Source: Altererythrobacter lutimaris
GTDB lineage: Bacteria; Pseudomonadota; Alphaproteobacteria; Sphingomonadales; Sphingomonadaceae
DNA: 64,000 bases
Assembly: GCF_013371495.1 (NCBI RefSeq)
Contig: NZ_JABWTA010000001.1
Location: forward strand, 2,516,693-2,580,692
Direction: 5' to 3'
The notes beneath the pieces were generated by a model. The model saw only the letters and a list, made by a program, of their open reading frames with translations, was not told the origin of the DNA and made no database searches. Below are positions 46,070 through 55,785 of the stretch, piece by piece; within the stretch, counting starts at the first letter, position 1, and every line of letters starts with the position of its first letter. Both the position numbers and the translations under genes were made by a program.

Positions 46070-46129
46070 GATTCGGGTGTTTGTTCATGGCTCGTCTCCG
46101 TATGTACTTAGCCAATAAAGGTATCGCTC

Positions 46130-47236
46130 ATGCCCGATCTGTTTGAGAACCCTGCTGGCCTCGATGGCTTTGAATTTGTCGAGTTCTGTGCACCTGAAAA
46201 AGGCCAGCTTGAACCGGTGTTTGAAGCAATGGGCTTCACGCATGTCGCAACTCACCGCTCAAAGGATGTGCACCTTTGGCGTCAGGGCGGGATCAATCTG
46301 ATCGCGAATTACGAGCCGCGCTCGGCAGCTTGGTATTTTGCGCGCGAGCACGGTCCATCGGCGTGCGGCATGGCTTTTCGTGTGCGCAATGCAGCCGCGG
46401 CTTGGGATCATCTGATGGAGCAAGGCGCGGAGCCTGTCGCGGTTGAAACCGGCCCGATGGAACTCGCAATCCCGGCAATCCGCGGCATTGGCGGCGCGAT
46501 CCTTTATCTCGTCGATCGGTATGAAGACGAGAATGGCGAGGGCCTTTCAATCTATGATATCGATTTTGAGTATCTGCCCGGCGTTGAAAAGCGTCCGGAA
46601 GGTGCTGGCTTCAAGCTGATCGATCACTTGACGCACAACGTTTACACGGGCCGGATGAAATACTGGGCGGATTATTACGAGACGCTCTTCAACTTCAAGG
46701 AAATCCGCTTCTTCGATATCAAAGGCGAATATACCGGCCTCACTTCCAAGGCTCTGACGGCGCCCGACGGCAAGATTCGCATCCCGCTCAACGAAGAAGG
46801 CGAAGGCGGCAAAGGCCAGATCGAAGAGTTCCTGCGCGATTTCAATGGCGAGGGCATTCAGCACATCGCGCTGATCTGCGATGACCTAGTGGCGTGCTGG
46901 GACCGTCTGAAGAGCTTCGGCGTGCCGTTCATGACAGCTCCGCCTGCGACCTATTACGAGATGCTGGACGAGCGTCTACCGGGTCACGGCGAGAATGCCG
47001 AGGAGCTCAAGATGCGCGGTATCCTGCTCGATGGCACGACGGAAGGCGGCCAGCCGCGTCTGCTGCTACAGATCTTTGCAGAAGCACAGGTCGGTCCGGT
47101 GTTCTTCGAGTTCATCCAGCGCAAAGGCGATGATGGCTTTGGCGAAGGCAACTTCAAGGCGCTGTTCGAAAGCATTGAGCGCGACCAGATCGCGCGCGGT
47201 GTGCTTGACACGAAAACTGCAGAGCCAGCCGAATGA
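46130..47236 (+). CDS. hppD: 4-hydroxyphenylpyruvate dioxygenase
   Basis: Converts 4-hydroxyphenylpyruvate to homogentisate in tyrosine breakdown. Two-domain VOC-fold enzyme of 368 residues. Iron ligands are His166 ([10 protein letters not shown]), His245 ([10 protein letters not shown]) and Glu327 ([20 protein letters not shown]), with the conserved [16 protein letters not shown]. The ribosome site AAAGGT precedes ATG 46130. Overlaps the next gene by four bases (ATGA). Confidence 0.95.
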   Translation: MPDLFENPAGLDGFEFVEFCAPEKGQLEPVFEAMGFTHVATHRSKDVHLWRQGGINLIANYEPRSAAWYFAREHGPSACGMAFRVRNAAAAWDHLMEQGAEPVAVETGPMELAIPAIRGIGGAILYLVDRYEDENGEGLSIYDIDFEYLPGVEKRPEGAGFKLIDHLTHNVYTGRMKYWADYYETLFNFKEIRFFDIKGEYTGLTSKALTAPDGKIRIPLNEEGEGGKGQIEEFLRDFNGEGIQHIALICDDLVACWDRLKSFGVPFMTAPPATYYEMLDERLPGHGENAEELKMRGILLDGTTEGGQPRLLLQIFAEAQVGPVFFEFIQRKGDDGFGEGNFKALFESIERDQIARGVLDTKTAEPAE

Positions 47237-47793
47237 CCGCGGTCGTCAAACCTTCAGGCATTCACCACGCCGCCTATCGCTGCAAGGACGCGAAAGAAAC
47301 CGTCGAATGGTACGGCCGCGTGCTCGGTATGGAATACACCACGGCCTTTGCTGAGGATCATGTGCCGTCAACGGGCGAATATGATCCGTACATGCATGTC
47401 TTCCTCGATGCGGGGAACGGCAACATCCTCGCCTTTTTTGAGCTGCCCAATCAGCCGGATATGGGCCGCGATGAGAACACCCCGCAATGGGTGCAGCACT
47501 TGGCCTTTCGGGTCGCATCGGAAGACGAATTGCTCGCGGCAAAGGCACATATCGAAGCGCAGGGCATCGACGTCCTCGGCCCAACGCATCACGGTATATT
47601 CAAGTCGATCTACTTCTTCGATCCCAACGGTCACCGCGTCGAGCTTGCTGCCGATATCGGCACACAGGACCAATATGACGAATTGAAGCGGGTTGCTCCG
47701 CTCATGCTCGACGAATGGAGCGAGACCAAGAAAGCGCCGCGTCATGCGGACTGGCTGCATGAGCTTGCGCGCAAGGAACACGGGGTGGACTGA
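47233..47793 (+). CDS. VOC family protein in the hppD operon
   Basis: A 186-residue VOC-fold protein: [28 protein letters not shown] with a first His ligand, [17 protein letters not shown] with a second, and [17 protein letters not shown] with a Glu. These three positions fit a metal-dependent VOC enzyme. Translational coupling to hppD suggests a role in aromatic amino-acid breakdown, but the reaction is unknown. C-terminal extension ends [13 protein letters not shown]. Confidence 0.8.
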   Translation: MTAVVKPSGIHHAAYRCKDAKETVEWYGRVLGMEYTTAFAEDHVPSTGEYDPYMHVFLDAGNGNILAFFELPNQPDMGRDENTPQWVQHLAFRVASEDELLAAKAHIEAQGIDVLGPTHHGIFKSIYFFDPNGHRVELAADIGTQDQYDELKRVAPLMLDEWSETKKAPRHADWLHELARKEHGVD

Positions 47794-47843
47794 TCGTGCA
47801 TTGGCGCGCATGACACTCTTGAAGACATCAGGATAGGAACCGC

Positions 47844-48854
47844 ATGAAACTCGCCACGCTGAAAGACGGCACGCGCGACGGCAAACTTGTCGTCGTTTCC
47901 ACGGATCTCACGCGTTACTGCGCGGCAGACAATATCGCTCCGACGCTTCAGTCAGCATTGGACGATTGGGAGAACATCGCTCCCAAGCTCGAAGTTCTCG
48001 CGCTTGATGTCGAACATGAGGCGGTGCCGTGCGAGCGTTTTCATGAGCGGGAAGCACATTCGCCACTGCCACGCGCTTACCAATGGGCGGATGGCTCGGC
48101 TTACATCAATCATGTCGAGCTTGTCCGGAAGGCGCGCGATGCTGAAGTTCCGGAAAGCTTTTATCACGACCCGCTGATGTATCAGGGCGGAAGTGACACT
48201 TTCCTTGCACCCCGCGATGACATCCCACTCGGCGATGTCGCCTGGGGTTGCGACATGGAGGGCGAAGTTGCGGTCATCACGGACGATGTGCCGATGGGTG
48301 TGAGCGCAGAAGATGCAGCAGGCCACATTAAGCTCATCATGCTTGTGAACGATGTGTCGCTGCGCGGCCTGATTCCGGGTGAGCTCGCAAAGGGCTTTGG
48401 CTTCTTCCAGTCGAAGCCATCCAGCGCTTTCTCCCCCGTTTGTGTGACACCTGACGAGCTTGGCGATGCGTGGAAAGACAGTCTGGTCCACTTGCCGCTG
48501 ATGGTGGACTATAACGGCGAAGCTTTTGGCCGCGCTGAAGTTGGCGCCGATGCGACCTTCAACATGGCACAGCTTGTGGCGCATGCGGCGAAGACTCGTA
48601 ATCTTGGTGCGGGCGCTATCATCGGTTCGGGCACGATCAGCAATAAGGGCGCGGATGGCGGGCCAGGCAAGCCTGTTTCAGAGGGCGGCTTGGGCTATTC
48701 CTGCATTGCCGAGATACGCATGATCGAAACCATCTATGACGGTGCACCTAAGACCAGCTTTATGAAAGCAGGCGATACTGTGCGCGTCGAAATGCGTGAC
48801 AAGGACAATCACTCGATATTTGGCGCTATCGAGCAGACGGTCGTCGCCGTTTGA
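47844..48854 (+). CDS. Fumarylacetoacetate hydrolase family protein
   Basis: A 336-residue FAH-family hydrolase that would split fumarylacetoacetate, the last step of the homogentisate pathway. Metal-binding acids are in CDMEGEVAVITDD and the core has LVNDVSLRGLIP, GFGFFQSKPSSAFSPVCVTPDEL and IIGSGTISNKGADG. It belongs to the bacterial FAH group that starts MKLATLKDGTRDGKLVVVS. It follows the VOC gene by 50 bases, with AGGATAGGAACC before the ATG. Homogentisate dioxygenase and maleylacetoacetate isomerase genes are not in this operon. Confidence 0.88.
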   Translation: MKLATLKDGTRDGKLVVVSTDLTRYCAADNIAPTLQSALDDWENIAPKLEVLALDVEHEAVPCERFHEREAHSPLPRAYQWADGSAYINHVELVRKARDAEVPESFYHDPLMYQGGSDTFLAPRDDIPLGDVAWGCDMEGEVAVITDDVPMGVSAEDAAGHIKLIMLVNDVSLRGLIPGELAKGFGFFQSKPSSAFSPVCVTPDELGDAWKDSLVHLPLMVDYNGEAFGRAEVGADATFNMAQLVAHAAKTRNLGAGAIIGSGTISNKGADGGPGKPVSEGGLGYSCIAEIRMIETIYDGAPKTSFMKAGDTVRVEMRDKDNHSIFGAIEQTVVAV

Positions 48855-48861
48855 ACGGCAC

Positions 48862-49575
48862 TTAGCAGTTGTTCTCCAACAGTGGTTCGAGCGCAGTTTC
48901 TTCCTCACCGATACCAGCTATCCGGGCTTGCTGACGCGCTGCATTTTGCAGCGGTGCGCAGCTGAGCTTCGCGCCCTTCTCATGAGCGGCGAGAAGCACA
49001 TCATTATAGGTCGGTGTGCTCAGATCGCGTACAGCGGTTCTGACAAATGCTGCCTCCCAGCGCGCTGGTCCTGCGAGCAATTCCGCCATTTGATCGCGTC
49101 CTTCGGGGTTGCTGAGCACTTCGTCCGCGAGCTCTTCTAAGACTGCGCTGTTCGGCTCACGGGCGTAAAGCGCAGCAAGCCTCCTCGCGCTCTCAGCGGC
49201 ATCCCCGCCTGCCCACGCAATCCGCGCCATTGCTTCTTGCGCGATCGGATCACGCCAACCGCGCTGCGCGGCAAGCTGCAAGGCGAGTAATCCTTGTTCC
49301 GCTGACCCTTCTTGAAGCGCGGCTTGCGCGTAGAGCCGCATGTTTTCAGCAGGAACAGAACGGCGAGAAAGGAGCGTACTCGCTGCGGCCTGTGCTGCCT
49401 CTGGGTCCTCGCTTTGCAGCGCTTGAGCGGTGACATGTGTCTGCGCAAAATAGCGCGCGGGCTCTGGAACATACTTTGCCCATTGCGGTACATAACGACT
49501 TTGGCGGTCAAGCTGGAATGCCGTCGTCACAGCCGCAATCAGCAGCAGAGAAAGGATCCACATGTCTTGCTTCAT
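48862..49575 (-). CDS. Membrane-anchored helical-repeat protein, unknown
   Basis: A 237-residue protein with one N-terminal membrane helix (MWILSLLLIAAVTTAF) and a periplasmic Ala-rich part of helical pairs like TPR/SEL1 repeats (for example AQAALQEGSAEQGLLALQLAAQRGW and AMARIAWAGGDAAESARRLAALYA). It ends with two cysteines (LSCAPL, LENNC). It overlaps the polymerase gene by four bases, so it may help polysaccharide assembly. Confidence 0.6.
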   Translation of the reverse strand: MKQDMWILSLLLIAAVTTAFQLDRQSRYVPQWAKYVPEPARYFAQTHVTAQALQSEDPEAAQAAASTLLSRRSVPAENMRLYAQAALQEGSAEQGLLALQLAAQRGWRDPIAQEAMARIAWAGGDAAESARRLAALYAREPNSAVLEELADEVLSNPEGRDQMAELLAGPARWEAAFVRTAVRDLSTPTYNDVLLAAHEKGAKLSCAPLQNAARQQARIAGIGEEETALEPLLENNC

Positions 49576-50912
49576 GCGCGGGTCCCTTCTTCTGACTTGA
49601 CCATGACAAGTAGCGCGAGCGCTGCGACTGCGAGGATAGTGAGATTGCGCAGCGGGTAGTCAGTTGCGCTCTGAAGCGCGATGACGGTAAGCACAGCGGA
49701 TCCGGACCACGCGCTCCATCGGTTCGCAAAGTTGCGTGCTGAGAATGTGACCCACAGGCAATAGGTGAACCAGGAAAGGAGCAGCAGGATCGCCGGCAAC
49801 CCGCCTTCAATTGCGAGCTCGAGGTAATCATTGTGAGCGCGCCCGGCCTTCTTGAGCGTCAAATTTTCCAAAGCTTCATCACTCTGGAAGACTTCATCGA
49901 AAGCGCCCAGTCCAGCGCCGACCGGCCAATATCTTTCAGCGCTGTATAGAGCGTCGCTCCAAAGATAAGTGCGCGCATCTCCGCTTTGCTGGAAGCGGTC
50001 CATTACCGTCTCGATCCGCGCGGACGAGCTCAATGCCACGCCCGCCACGAGAAGAGCTGTGAGAGCCGCTGCGCCGTTTGCCAGCCAAGCGGGACGACGG
50101 AAGATGCTGTGGTCATTGCTATCGCCACCAGCGAACTGAACGATTAGCCGTATGCCCGCTATACCCAACGGGATGAGCGCGAGCACGATTGCCGTGCGCG
50201 ATTGCGTCAAGAACACAGCAAGCAAAAGAAGTACGGTGATTGACCAGCGTGCGATCTGCTGGGCGCGCGAGAGCTTCTGCCAAAGTGGAATGATCGCGAA
50301 ACAAAGCAGAGCTACGCAAAACAGACCAGCGGAATTGCGGTTTGCAAAGGTACCGAAAAGCACGTTCGGCATCAGGTTTTCAGGATAGAAGAGTAGCGAT
50401 TGATCGCCTGAGAGCACTTGCGCGAAGCCAACAGCAACCACGAACAAGCTGATTCCGATCGTGGTTAAGACTAAGCTGTTCAGGTCTTCTCGCTTAAGCG
50501 ACCAGCCAAGAGTGAGGATGGTGAGCGGCACGATCAGAGCAGAGGCTGCGACGATAGTCCTATGAGGTGCCATGCTAAGCGGAGAGGCGTTCTCGATTTC
50601 AAGAAGCTGCGACGTCGCGATCAGATGATCACGACCGGGTAGGCCAGCGATCCAATCATAAGGGAGTGGAACCAAGTGCAGCAAAGGCAGCGCTAATGAC
50701 GCGCCTACTAGTAAGCGCAGCAATATCGGCGCTTGATTCCAGAAGGCGAGGAACGCAGCGCGATTGAACGCAAGAATAGCAAGCGCGACTAGCTGAACGA
50801 CCAGATTGTTAAGGCCGTAAGCGACACCGCCGCCTCCCAGCAAGACAGCGACGACTAGCAACAGTATCAGATGTTTGCCGACTAAAGATCCAGCTAGGAC
50901 TGACTGGCTCAC
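49572..50912 (-). CDS. O-antigen ligase / polymerase family protein
   Basis: Polytopic membrane protein of 446 residues with about twelve helices. The Wzy_C/O-antigen ligase signature is visible: FGTFANRNSAGLFCVALL in the middle, FLTQSRTAIVLALIPLG, and the periplasmic loop with WPVGAGLGAFDEVF and KAGRAHNDYLELAIEGGLPA. It either polymerises repeat units or joins O-antigen to lipid A. It is the first gene of a pair with the helical-repeat protein and stands close to the rhamnose operon. Confidence 0.85.
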   Translation of the reverse strand: MSQSVLAGSLVGKHLILLLVVAVLLGGGGVAYGLNNLVVQLVALAILAFNRAAFLAFWNQAPILLRLLVGASLALPLLHLVPLPYDWIAGLPGRDHLIATSQLLEIENASPLSMAPHRTIVAASALIVPLTILTLGWSLKREDLNSLVLTTIGISLFVVAVGFAQVLSGDQSLLFYPENLMPNVLFGTFANRNSAGLFCVALLCFAIIPLWQKLSRAQQIARWSITVLLLLAVFLTQSRTAIVLALIPLGIAGIRLIVQFAGGDSNDHSIFRRPAWLANGAAALTALLVAGVALSSSARIETVMDRFQQSGDARTYLWSDALYSAERYWPVGAGLGAFDEVFQSDEALENLTLKKAGRAHNDYLELAIEGGLPAILLLLSWFTYCLWVTFSARNFANRWSAWSGSAVLTVIALQSATDYPLRNLTILAVAALALLVMVKSEEGTRA

Positions 50913-51012
50913 AAATCACACTCGGCTGCCCGCGGTAAATCGCGCACAAAGCAATTTTCTATGATCGAGTGGTGAGGTGCCGAAACGGTCCGCCCCATTG
51001 TCGGGCTGACGC

Positions 51013-51378
51013 TTAATTGGCGCCGGGCGACTGGTTGTCTGAAGTCGCTGCAACAACTGCCAGAGCAGCGATTGCAGAAAGGAACAGGACCGGTAGCAGC
51101 CGCCCGCGGATCGGATACCACTTGCCGTCATCGAGCAACCAACGGCGGCCGTCTGCGTCGACCCATGCCCGCGCTTCGTCGCTCCACACTCGGCCGTCAC
51201 GCATGCGTCCGGCCGACCGCAATTCTTCATCAGAACGTTCGCCCTGCATCAGATTGCCTGAATTATTGAAGACCGGTGACGTTGCAGCACGCGTCTGGGC
51301 GCTCGCCGCAACAGGAGTAATTGCCATGCCAGCAAGAGCTGCGATGAGAACAGTTTTTGAAAACACGTTGACCATCAT
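51013..51378 (-). CDS. Exported protein with C-terminal membrane anchor, unknown
   Basis: A 121-residue protein with signal peptide (cleavage after VAASA, about residue 27), a charged middle part (MRDGRVWSDEARAWVDADGRRWLLDDGKWYPI) and a C-terminal hydrophobic helix LLPVLFLSAIAALAVVAA. I recognise no family. The 222 bases between this gene and the lasso kinase gene are AT-rich and show nothing firm beyond possible divergent promoters. Confidence 0.55.
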   Translation of the reverse strand: MMVNVFSKTVLIAALAGMAITPVAASAQTRAATSPVFNNSGNLMQGERSDEELRSAGRMRDGRVWSDEARAWVDADGRRWLLDDGKWYPIRGRLLPVLFLSAIAALAVVAATSDNQSPGAN

Positions 51379-51600
51379 AAAATCCTAAAAATCACCAGCT
51401 TTGCGTATCCCAGATGCGTCAGGTTCATGAAGCGCATGTCGGGGTCCCTACGCCAAACTACTTAGCAAACCGCTACCTTAGTACGCAACCACCGAAATTA
51501 TCTCAGAATTTCATGCATATCGCGGGATTGACGCTGCTGCAAAGGGGATGAGCGGGAAAATTAAGCGAAAAAGGGCGCCCCGTGCGCTTCTCAGGGCGGA

Positions 51601-52608
51601 TTGACACTGTTTTCAGTCGATGGGGCAAAAGACGGCGTGCTTAAGGGCTTGCACTGGTCCAGATTTCCTTCGAGTGCGCAATCTATGAGCGGTTTCCTGT
51701 CTTGGCTTAAACTACCTATGGATGAGGCAGCGCGTGAAGCACAGGACGTGGTCTCAGAGGCGATGGACTGCCGACTAGAAGAGGACGTCCGCATTGTTGG
51801 CCGTGATAGACTCGAAGGTCCGCTACTGTATGAGCAAGATGATTTTGCGCTAGCTCAGGACGCTTTCTGGTTTAAAACACCTGCTGGCGTGCAGTTCTCT
51901 TATCAGGTCGGCGAAACGGTCAGGGCTTGGCTTCCAGACCCACAAAGCGCAGCGGAGTATGAAATTTTCCTTTGGGGCACGGTTTATGGTGCAGTTGCTT
52001 GGCTGAACGGCTTGATCCCCCTGCATGCAAGCTGTGTGGTCATGGCTCACAAACAACATGATAATGCCTCTGTACTGCCTCAAGCGATTGCGTTCACTGG
52101 AGATTCTGGAGCTGGAAAGTCTACTCTGGCTGCTAGCCTCGCCGTGAATGGCGCAAGTCAGCTGTGTGACGATACACTGGTTGTAATTCCCGCATGCGAC
52201 GGTTTGGTCGCGCTGCCGGACAATAAGCCTCTGAAGTTGTGGGCGGATAGCCTTGCGCTTCTGCAATTGGACAGCCGCGCCGAGATTTCAGCTGTTCCCG
52301 GCAAGCACTATGCACACAGTGCGAGGCGAATGACGCGGCCATGTATGTTGGCTGATCTTATAGTGCTGCAAGTAGGCTCGGAATTCGTGCTTCAAACTGT
52401 TGAGGGTCGTCACAAGCTCGCATACCTGCCAGCTGCACTTTATCGCGACATAATCCATATCAAGCGAGCCGATCACAAGCTCCATGGCAGAGTATTGACT
52501 GAGCTTGCCACCAAACTTCGGATCTGGACGCTAACTCGTCCGAAAGAGCCAGGAGATTTCCGTGCTGAGCTCGGCGAAGTTGAAAGGCTGCTGCAGGCGA
52601 TTGAATGA
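51601..52608 (+). CDS. HPr-kinase-like protein of the lasso-peptide cluster
   Basis: A 335-residue protein whose C-terminal half has the HPr kinase fold: P-loop GDSGAGKST at 167-175, His142 in IPLHASCVV and the acidic pair Asp190-Asp191 in QLCDDTLVV. Relatives in lasso-peptide clusters (for example in Paenibacillus paeninodin and Sphingobium) are known to phosphorylate the C-terminal Ser of the precursor, and the precursor next to it ends in Ser. The N-terminal third is poorly conserved. Start is uncertain: TTG 51601 has AGGGCGGA very close, and ATG 51685 (MSGFLSWLKL) is an alternative. Confidence 0.8.
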   Translation: MTLFSVDGAKDGVLKGLHWSRFPSSAQSMSGFLSWLKLPMDEAAREAQDVVSEAMDCRLEEDVRIVGRDRLEGPLLYEQDDFALAQDAFWFKTPAGVQFSYQVGETVRAWLPDPQSAAEYEIFLWGTVYGAVAWLNGLIPLHASCVVMAHKQHDNASVLPQAIAFTGDSGAGKSTLAASLAVNGASQLCDDTLVVIPACDGLVALPDNKPLKLWADSLALLQLDSRAEISAVPGKHYAHSARRMTRPCMLADLIVLQVGSEFVLQTVEGRHKLAYLPAALYRDIIHIKRADHKLHGRVLTELATKLRIWTLTRPKEPGDFRAELGEVERLLQAIE

Positions 52609-52774
52609 TCGGAACGCTCGCGTCCAGCACCCCGCACGGTCCGAGGCTTAGAGCTGTATCGACGAATCGGGCATTTTCGGCGAGAGTCTGGGCGTGGATA
52701 CGCCTTGAGATTACGGTAATTTAAGTATATGCCACTAAGCGAAAGCTAGAACATTGCTCGGAGCACATAGAATA

Positions 52775-52915
52775 ATGACTGGTCACAACGACAAAATGTC
52801 GGATCGCAAAGCTTGGCAAGAGCCGAAGCTTGAGCAGCTGACTGTTGATTTGACAGCTGTTGCTCAGCGCCGCAGTGGTAATTCCGACGCACGTGGAGTT
52901 GGCGCCGTAAGCTGA
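52775..52915 (+). CDS. Lasso-peptide precursor (46 residues, probable)
   Basis: A short ORF just before the B1 gene, in the position of a lasso precursor. The leader has the recognition element WQEPKLEQL (residues 14-22; canonical YxxPxL with Trp for Tyr). The C-terminal part reads AQRRSGNSDARGVGAVS. Ala30 as residue 1 would place Asp38 at position 9, giving a nine-residue ring and an eight-residue tail ending in Ser46, the presumed kinase target. The Thr usually at -2 of the core would then be at -3 (Thr27); taking the family's usual spacing from the Pro would instead start the core at Gln31 with Asp at 8. A GGAG site lies 11 bases before the ATG; a weak TTGAGA/TATATG pair (52705-52731) may be its promoter. 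Confidence 0.75.
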   Translation: MTGHNDKMSDRKAWQEPKLEQLTVDLTAVAQRRSGNSDARGVGAVS

Positions 52916-52996
52916 TAGGGGCAAGCGGCCAGTGGAGCCGTTAAGCTCGACAATTTGTAGGTCCTGCTATGTCGACTTTCACAATCACCAATCACT

Positions 52997-53263
52997 ATGC
53001 CGCAGCTCAAGAAATCTTCGGAAAAATTCCTCGCTAGCGAAGTGGATGGCGAGCTAATTCTTGTGCATGGCGATACCGGTGCATTCTTCGCAGTGAAGGA
53101 CGTGGGGTTGGATATCTGGCGCAAGCTCGACGAAACCAGTGATCTTGCTATTATAAGCGAGAAACTCTGCCGCGAATATGAGGTCAGCAAAGAGCAATGC
53201 CATCAATCCGTCCAACGCTTTGCGCAAGAGCTGGTTGACGCTGGCTTTGCGGAGTTCTCGTGA
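52997..53263 (+). CDS. Lasso-peptide B1 protein (PqqD-like RRE)
   Basis: An 88-residue PqqD-like protein: VDGELILVHGDTGAFFAVKDVGLDIWRKLD, then an acidic helical C-terminal part. In lasso clusters this RRE protein binds the leader peptide and presents it to the B2 protease. It lies 81 bases after the precursor. The next gene follows in a different frame. Confidence 0.85.
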   Translation: MPQLKKSSEKFLASEVDGELILVHGDTGAFFAVKDVGLDIWRKLDETSDLAIISEKLCREYEVSKEQCHQSVQRFAQELVDAGFAEFS

Positions 53264-53360
53264 CACAAAGCTGACGCGTGCATCGGAGCACAGTCGCTCC
53301 ACGAGAACAACAGATGGTGCAGCTTCGACTATCAAGGCCCAATTGCAAACTCTTGGCCAA

Positions 53361-53825
53361 ATGGCGACCGTGCTGCGCGCGGAATGGCTCATACGCTTTC
53401 GATCAATGGCTGCGTGGCAGCACAGTCTTGGTGTTGTGAAATCCTCAGGATTTGAACGGTCGGAAGGCTCGTGCGCTGACGAGCCCGCTCTTCAATGCGC
53501 GAAGCAATGCGCCAAACGCGTCGAACGTGCTGCCTTTCGATTGCCTTACGAGCCTAGATGCCTGCCGAAGGCGATGGCACTGCAATGGTCACTAAGGCAC
53601 CATGGAATCCCTTCACGCTTGGTCGTTGCAATGCGCAAGCAGTACCAGGTGAGTGGCGAAGCAGAAATCGCGCGGTTGCTTGAGGATGGAAACCGCTTCC
53701 ATGCCTGGGTCGATCTCGGCGATGACATGCTCATCGGACATTGCGAGCGTTCGGAATATAGACCGATCTTTGCATTCGACCTGTCGCCGATAATCGCTCC
53801 GGCGGCTGGCGGCGCGCAAGGCTAG
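53361..53825 (+). CDS. Lasso-peptide B2 leader protease (transglutaminase-like)
   Basis: Cysteine protease that removes the leader. The catalytic triad fits Cys67 (EPRCLPKAMALQWSLRHHGI), His114 (RFHAWVDLGDDM) and Asp118 or Asp121, counted from ATG 53361 (154 residues, the usual B2 length). The frame is open upstream to 53178, overlapping B1, but that extension has no family resemblance. B1 and B2 are separate genes here. Confidence 0.85.
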   Translation: MATVLRAEWLIRFRSMAAWQHSLGVVKSSGFERSEGSCADEPALQCAKQCAKRVERAAFRLPYEPRCLPKAMALQWSLRHHGIPSRLVVAMRKQYQVSGEAEIARLLEDGNRFHAWVDLGDDMLIGHCERSEYRPIFAFDLSPIIAPAAGGAQG

Positions 53826-53838
53826 GCCAGCGAGCACC

Positions 53839-55785
53839 ATGGGGCATCTCCTTTTCGCATTTGCCGTGGATCTGGCGCATGATGGCGGGTTCTCGGAGCA
53901 GTCTCGGGGAATTGTGCAATCGCTTGAAGCGGGCAAAGGGGGTTTTGTATCCGCGTGTGCAATTCGGTCGGGAGTAGTCGCGGTTCGCGAGGAATACTCT
54001 TTCAAGCCTGCTGGGCGGCAATCAGAACAGTGGGAGCCAGCTGAAGGCCCGGATGGGTGGCACACCGTCCTGATCGGCCGATTACAGGAAAGAGCGGTTG
54101 CGGCGCGCTGTCTCTCGCTCCCGCCAGACACCTCAGACGCAGCGATTTACGCCGCGGCTTATGGAAAGTATGGCGAGAACTGCGACGAGCATTTGCTTGG
54201 CGATTATGCCGCTGTGCAATGGCACGAAGAGCGCGGGCAGGTGCGTTTCGCCCGGTCGTCGATGAGCCTGCAGCCACTACATGTCTGGCGCGACGGAAGC
54301 CGAATTGTCGCGGCGTCCTTGCCGCGCAGCTTGATCGCTGCCGGGCTCGAGCCCCGGATTGACCAGATAATGCTGGAAGACAGCCTCTTGCTGAACTTCA
54401 GCGATGCAAGACGCAGTTGGTATCAAGGCGCGCATCGCGTAGCGGCTGGTAGCTTCGAAGTGCACACTGTAGGGCGCTGTAGCACCAGAAGGTCCTTCTC
54501 GCTCAAATGTGTGAAGCCGGTCCGGTTCGTGCGTGACGAGGAATATGTGGAGGCCTTGGACGAGCACTTTCGCCGCGCGGTTGTCGCAGAAAGCGAAGGA
54601 ATTCATCGTCCGGCAATCTTGTTGTCTGGCGGCTTCGATTCTCAGTGCGTCACAAGCTATCTCGCGGGCGCTGGCCAATTTGAAAGTCCCATTGAGACGT
54701 TCACTTCCATCCCTCAAACCGGATATGTCGAACCTGAAAAACCCTATTCCTTCGGCGACGAAGCCCCCTATGTCCGGGCACTTGCAAAGCAATATCCGCA
54801 GCTCAATCCGCATTTTATTACTGGTGCGGATCGCCCCTTTGGCAGCGACCTGGCTGAAATCATGCGGTTGGGTGGGTGGCCCATGCGCAATGAAAGCAAT
54901 CTGCACTGGATTCACGGGTCATATGAGCAAGCGGCGGGTATTGGTTGTGACGCCATGTTTGCAGGTGCAGCAGGCAATGCCACTTTCAGCTATGACGGGC
55001 TGACCGGCTATCCGACTTGGCTGCGCGAAGGGGATCTTGGGCGCTTGGTTGTGGAGCTGCGGGCACGCCGCGATGACCCGCGTTCCTTGCTGCGAAAATT
55101 CCTCGCCTTAGCAGTCATGCCTCATCTACCGGCAAGCGTGCGGGATACGATCCAGCAAAGGCGCGGAAGGGATAGCGATCCGTTTGAGAGCTGGTGTCCG
55201 ATGAAAGCATCCCATGCCGAGTACAGCGGCGCATTGGATCGCGCCTTGGCAGCAGGCTTCGATCCGCGATTCCCTGCCTTGCGCAGCTCGCGCGAATGGC
55301 GAGCCAGTGCATTTGAAGAGATGCTCAATCAGGCAGCGGAAATCGAACTCGCGTTCCGCTTGCATCATGGGGTACCCTCCCGTGATCCCACTCTGTTTCA
55401 GCCACTGGTCGAGTTCACGACCGGGATAGCAGACGATCAGTATCTGCGCGATGGCGAGGATCGCTGGCTCGCGCGCCGGCTACTCAAGTGCCGGGTGCCC
55501 GAGATCGTTTGGCGCGAGCATCGCATTGGGAGGCAATCGCCTGACTGGGCTTTGCGCTTTCAGCGTGACCGCCAGGCATTGCTCGCCGAACTGCAAAGGT
55601 TGCGCAATGATAGCCAGCTTGCTGGCATTCTTGATCTGGATCGGCTGGAAGGCGATTTGCGGGATTGGGATGGCTCTGAGGACACCGCTGGCCTCTGGAA
55701 GCAAAAGGTCCACTCCGGCGTCAGCAGAGCGCTATCGACAGCCCGGTTCGTGCGCTATGTCGAGCGACGCAATGTCGGGGTCTGA
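53839..55785 (+). CDS. Lasso-peptide cyclase (asparagine synthase-like)
   Basis: A 648-residue protein with an N-terminal glutaminase-like domain that has lost the catalytic N-terminal Cys (it begins MGHLLFAF), and a C-terminal asparagine synthase domain with pyrophosphate loop SGGFDSQ at 263-269. In lasso clusters it activates the Asp side chain as an adenylate and closes the ring with the core N terminus. It begins 13 bases after B2 and overlaps the exporter gene. Confidence 0.9.
   Translation: MGHLLFAFAVDLAHDGGFSEQSRGIVQSLEAGKGGFVSACAIRSGVVAVREEYSFKPAGRQSEQWEPAEGPDGWHTVLIGRLQERAVAARCLSLPPDTSDAAIYAAAYGKYGENCDEHLLGDYAAVQWHEERGQVRFARSSMSLQPLHVWRDGSRIVAASLPRSLIAAGLEPRIDQIMLEDSLLLNFSDARRSWYQGAHRVAAGSFEVHTVGRCSTRRSFSLKCVKPVRFVRDEEYVEALDEHFRRAVVAESEGIHRPAILLSGGFDSQCVTSYLAGAGQFESPIETFTSIPQTGYVEPEKPYSFGDEAPYVRALAKQYPQLNPHFITGADRPFGSDLAEIMRLGGWPMRNESNLHWIHGSYEQAAGIGCDAMFAGAAGNATFSYDGLTGYPTWLREGDLGRLVVELRARRDDPRSLLRKFLALAVMPHLPASVRDTIQQRRGRDSDPFESWCPMKASHAEYSGALDRALAAGFDPRFPALRSSREWRASAFEEMLNQAAEIELAFRLHHGVPSRDPTLFQPLVEFTTGIADDQYLRDGEDRWLARRLLKCRVPEIVWREHRIGRQSPDWALRFQRDRQALLAELQRLRNDSQLAGILDLDRLEGDLRDWDGSEDTAGLWKQKVHSGVSRALSTARFVRYVERRNVGV

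Noticed and set aside
52971-53036. Second short precursor-like ORF (MSTFTITNHY...) after the lasso precursor
   Set aside because: It has no leader motif, no core-like Asp spacing, and overlaps the B1 gene in another frame.
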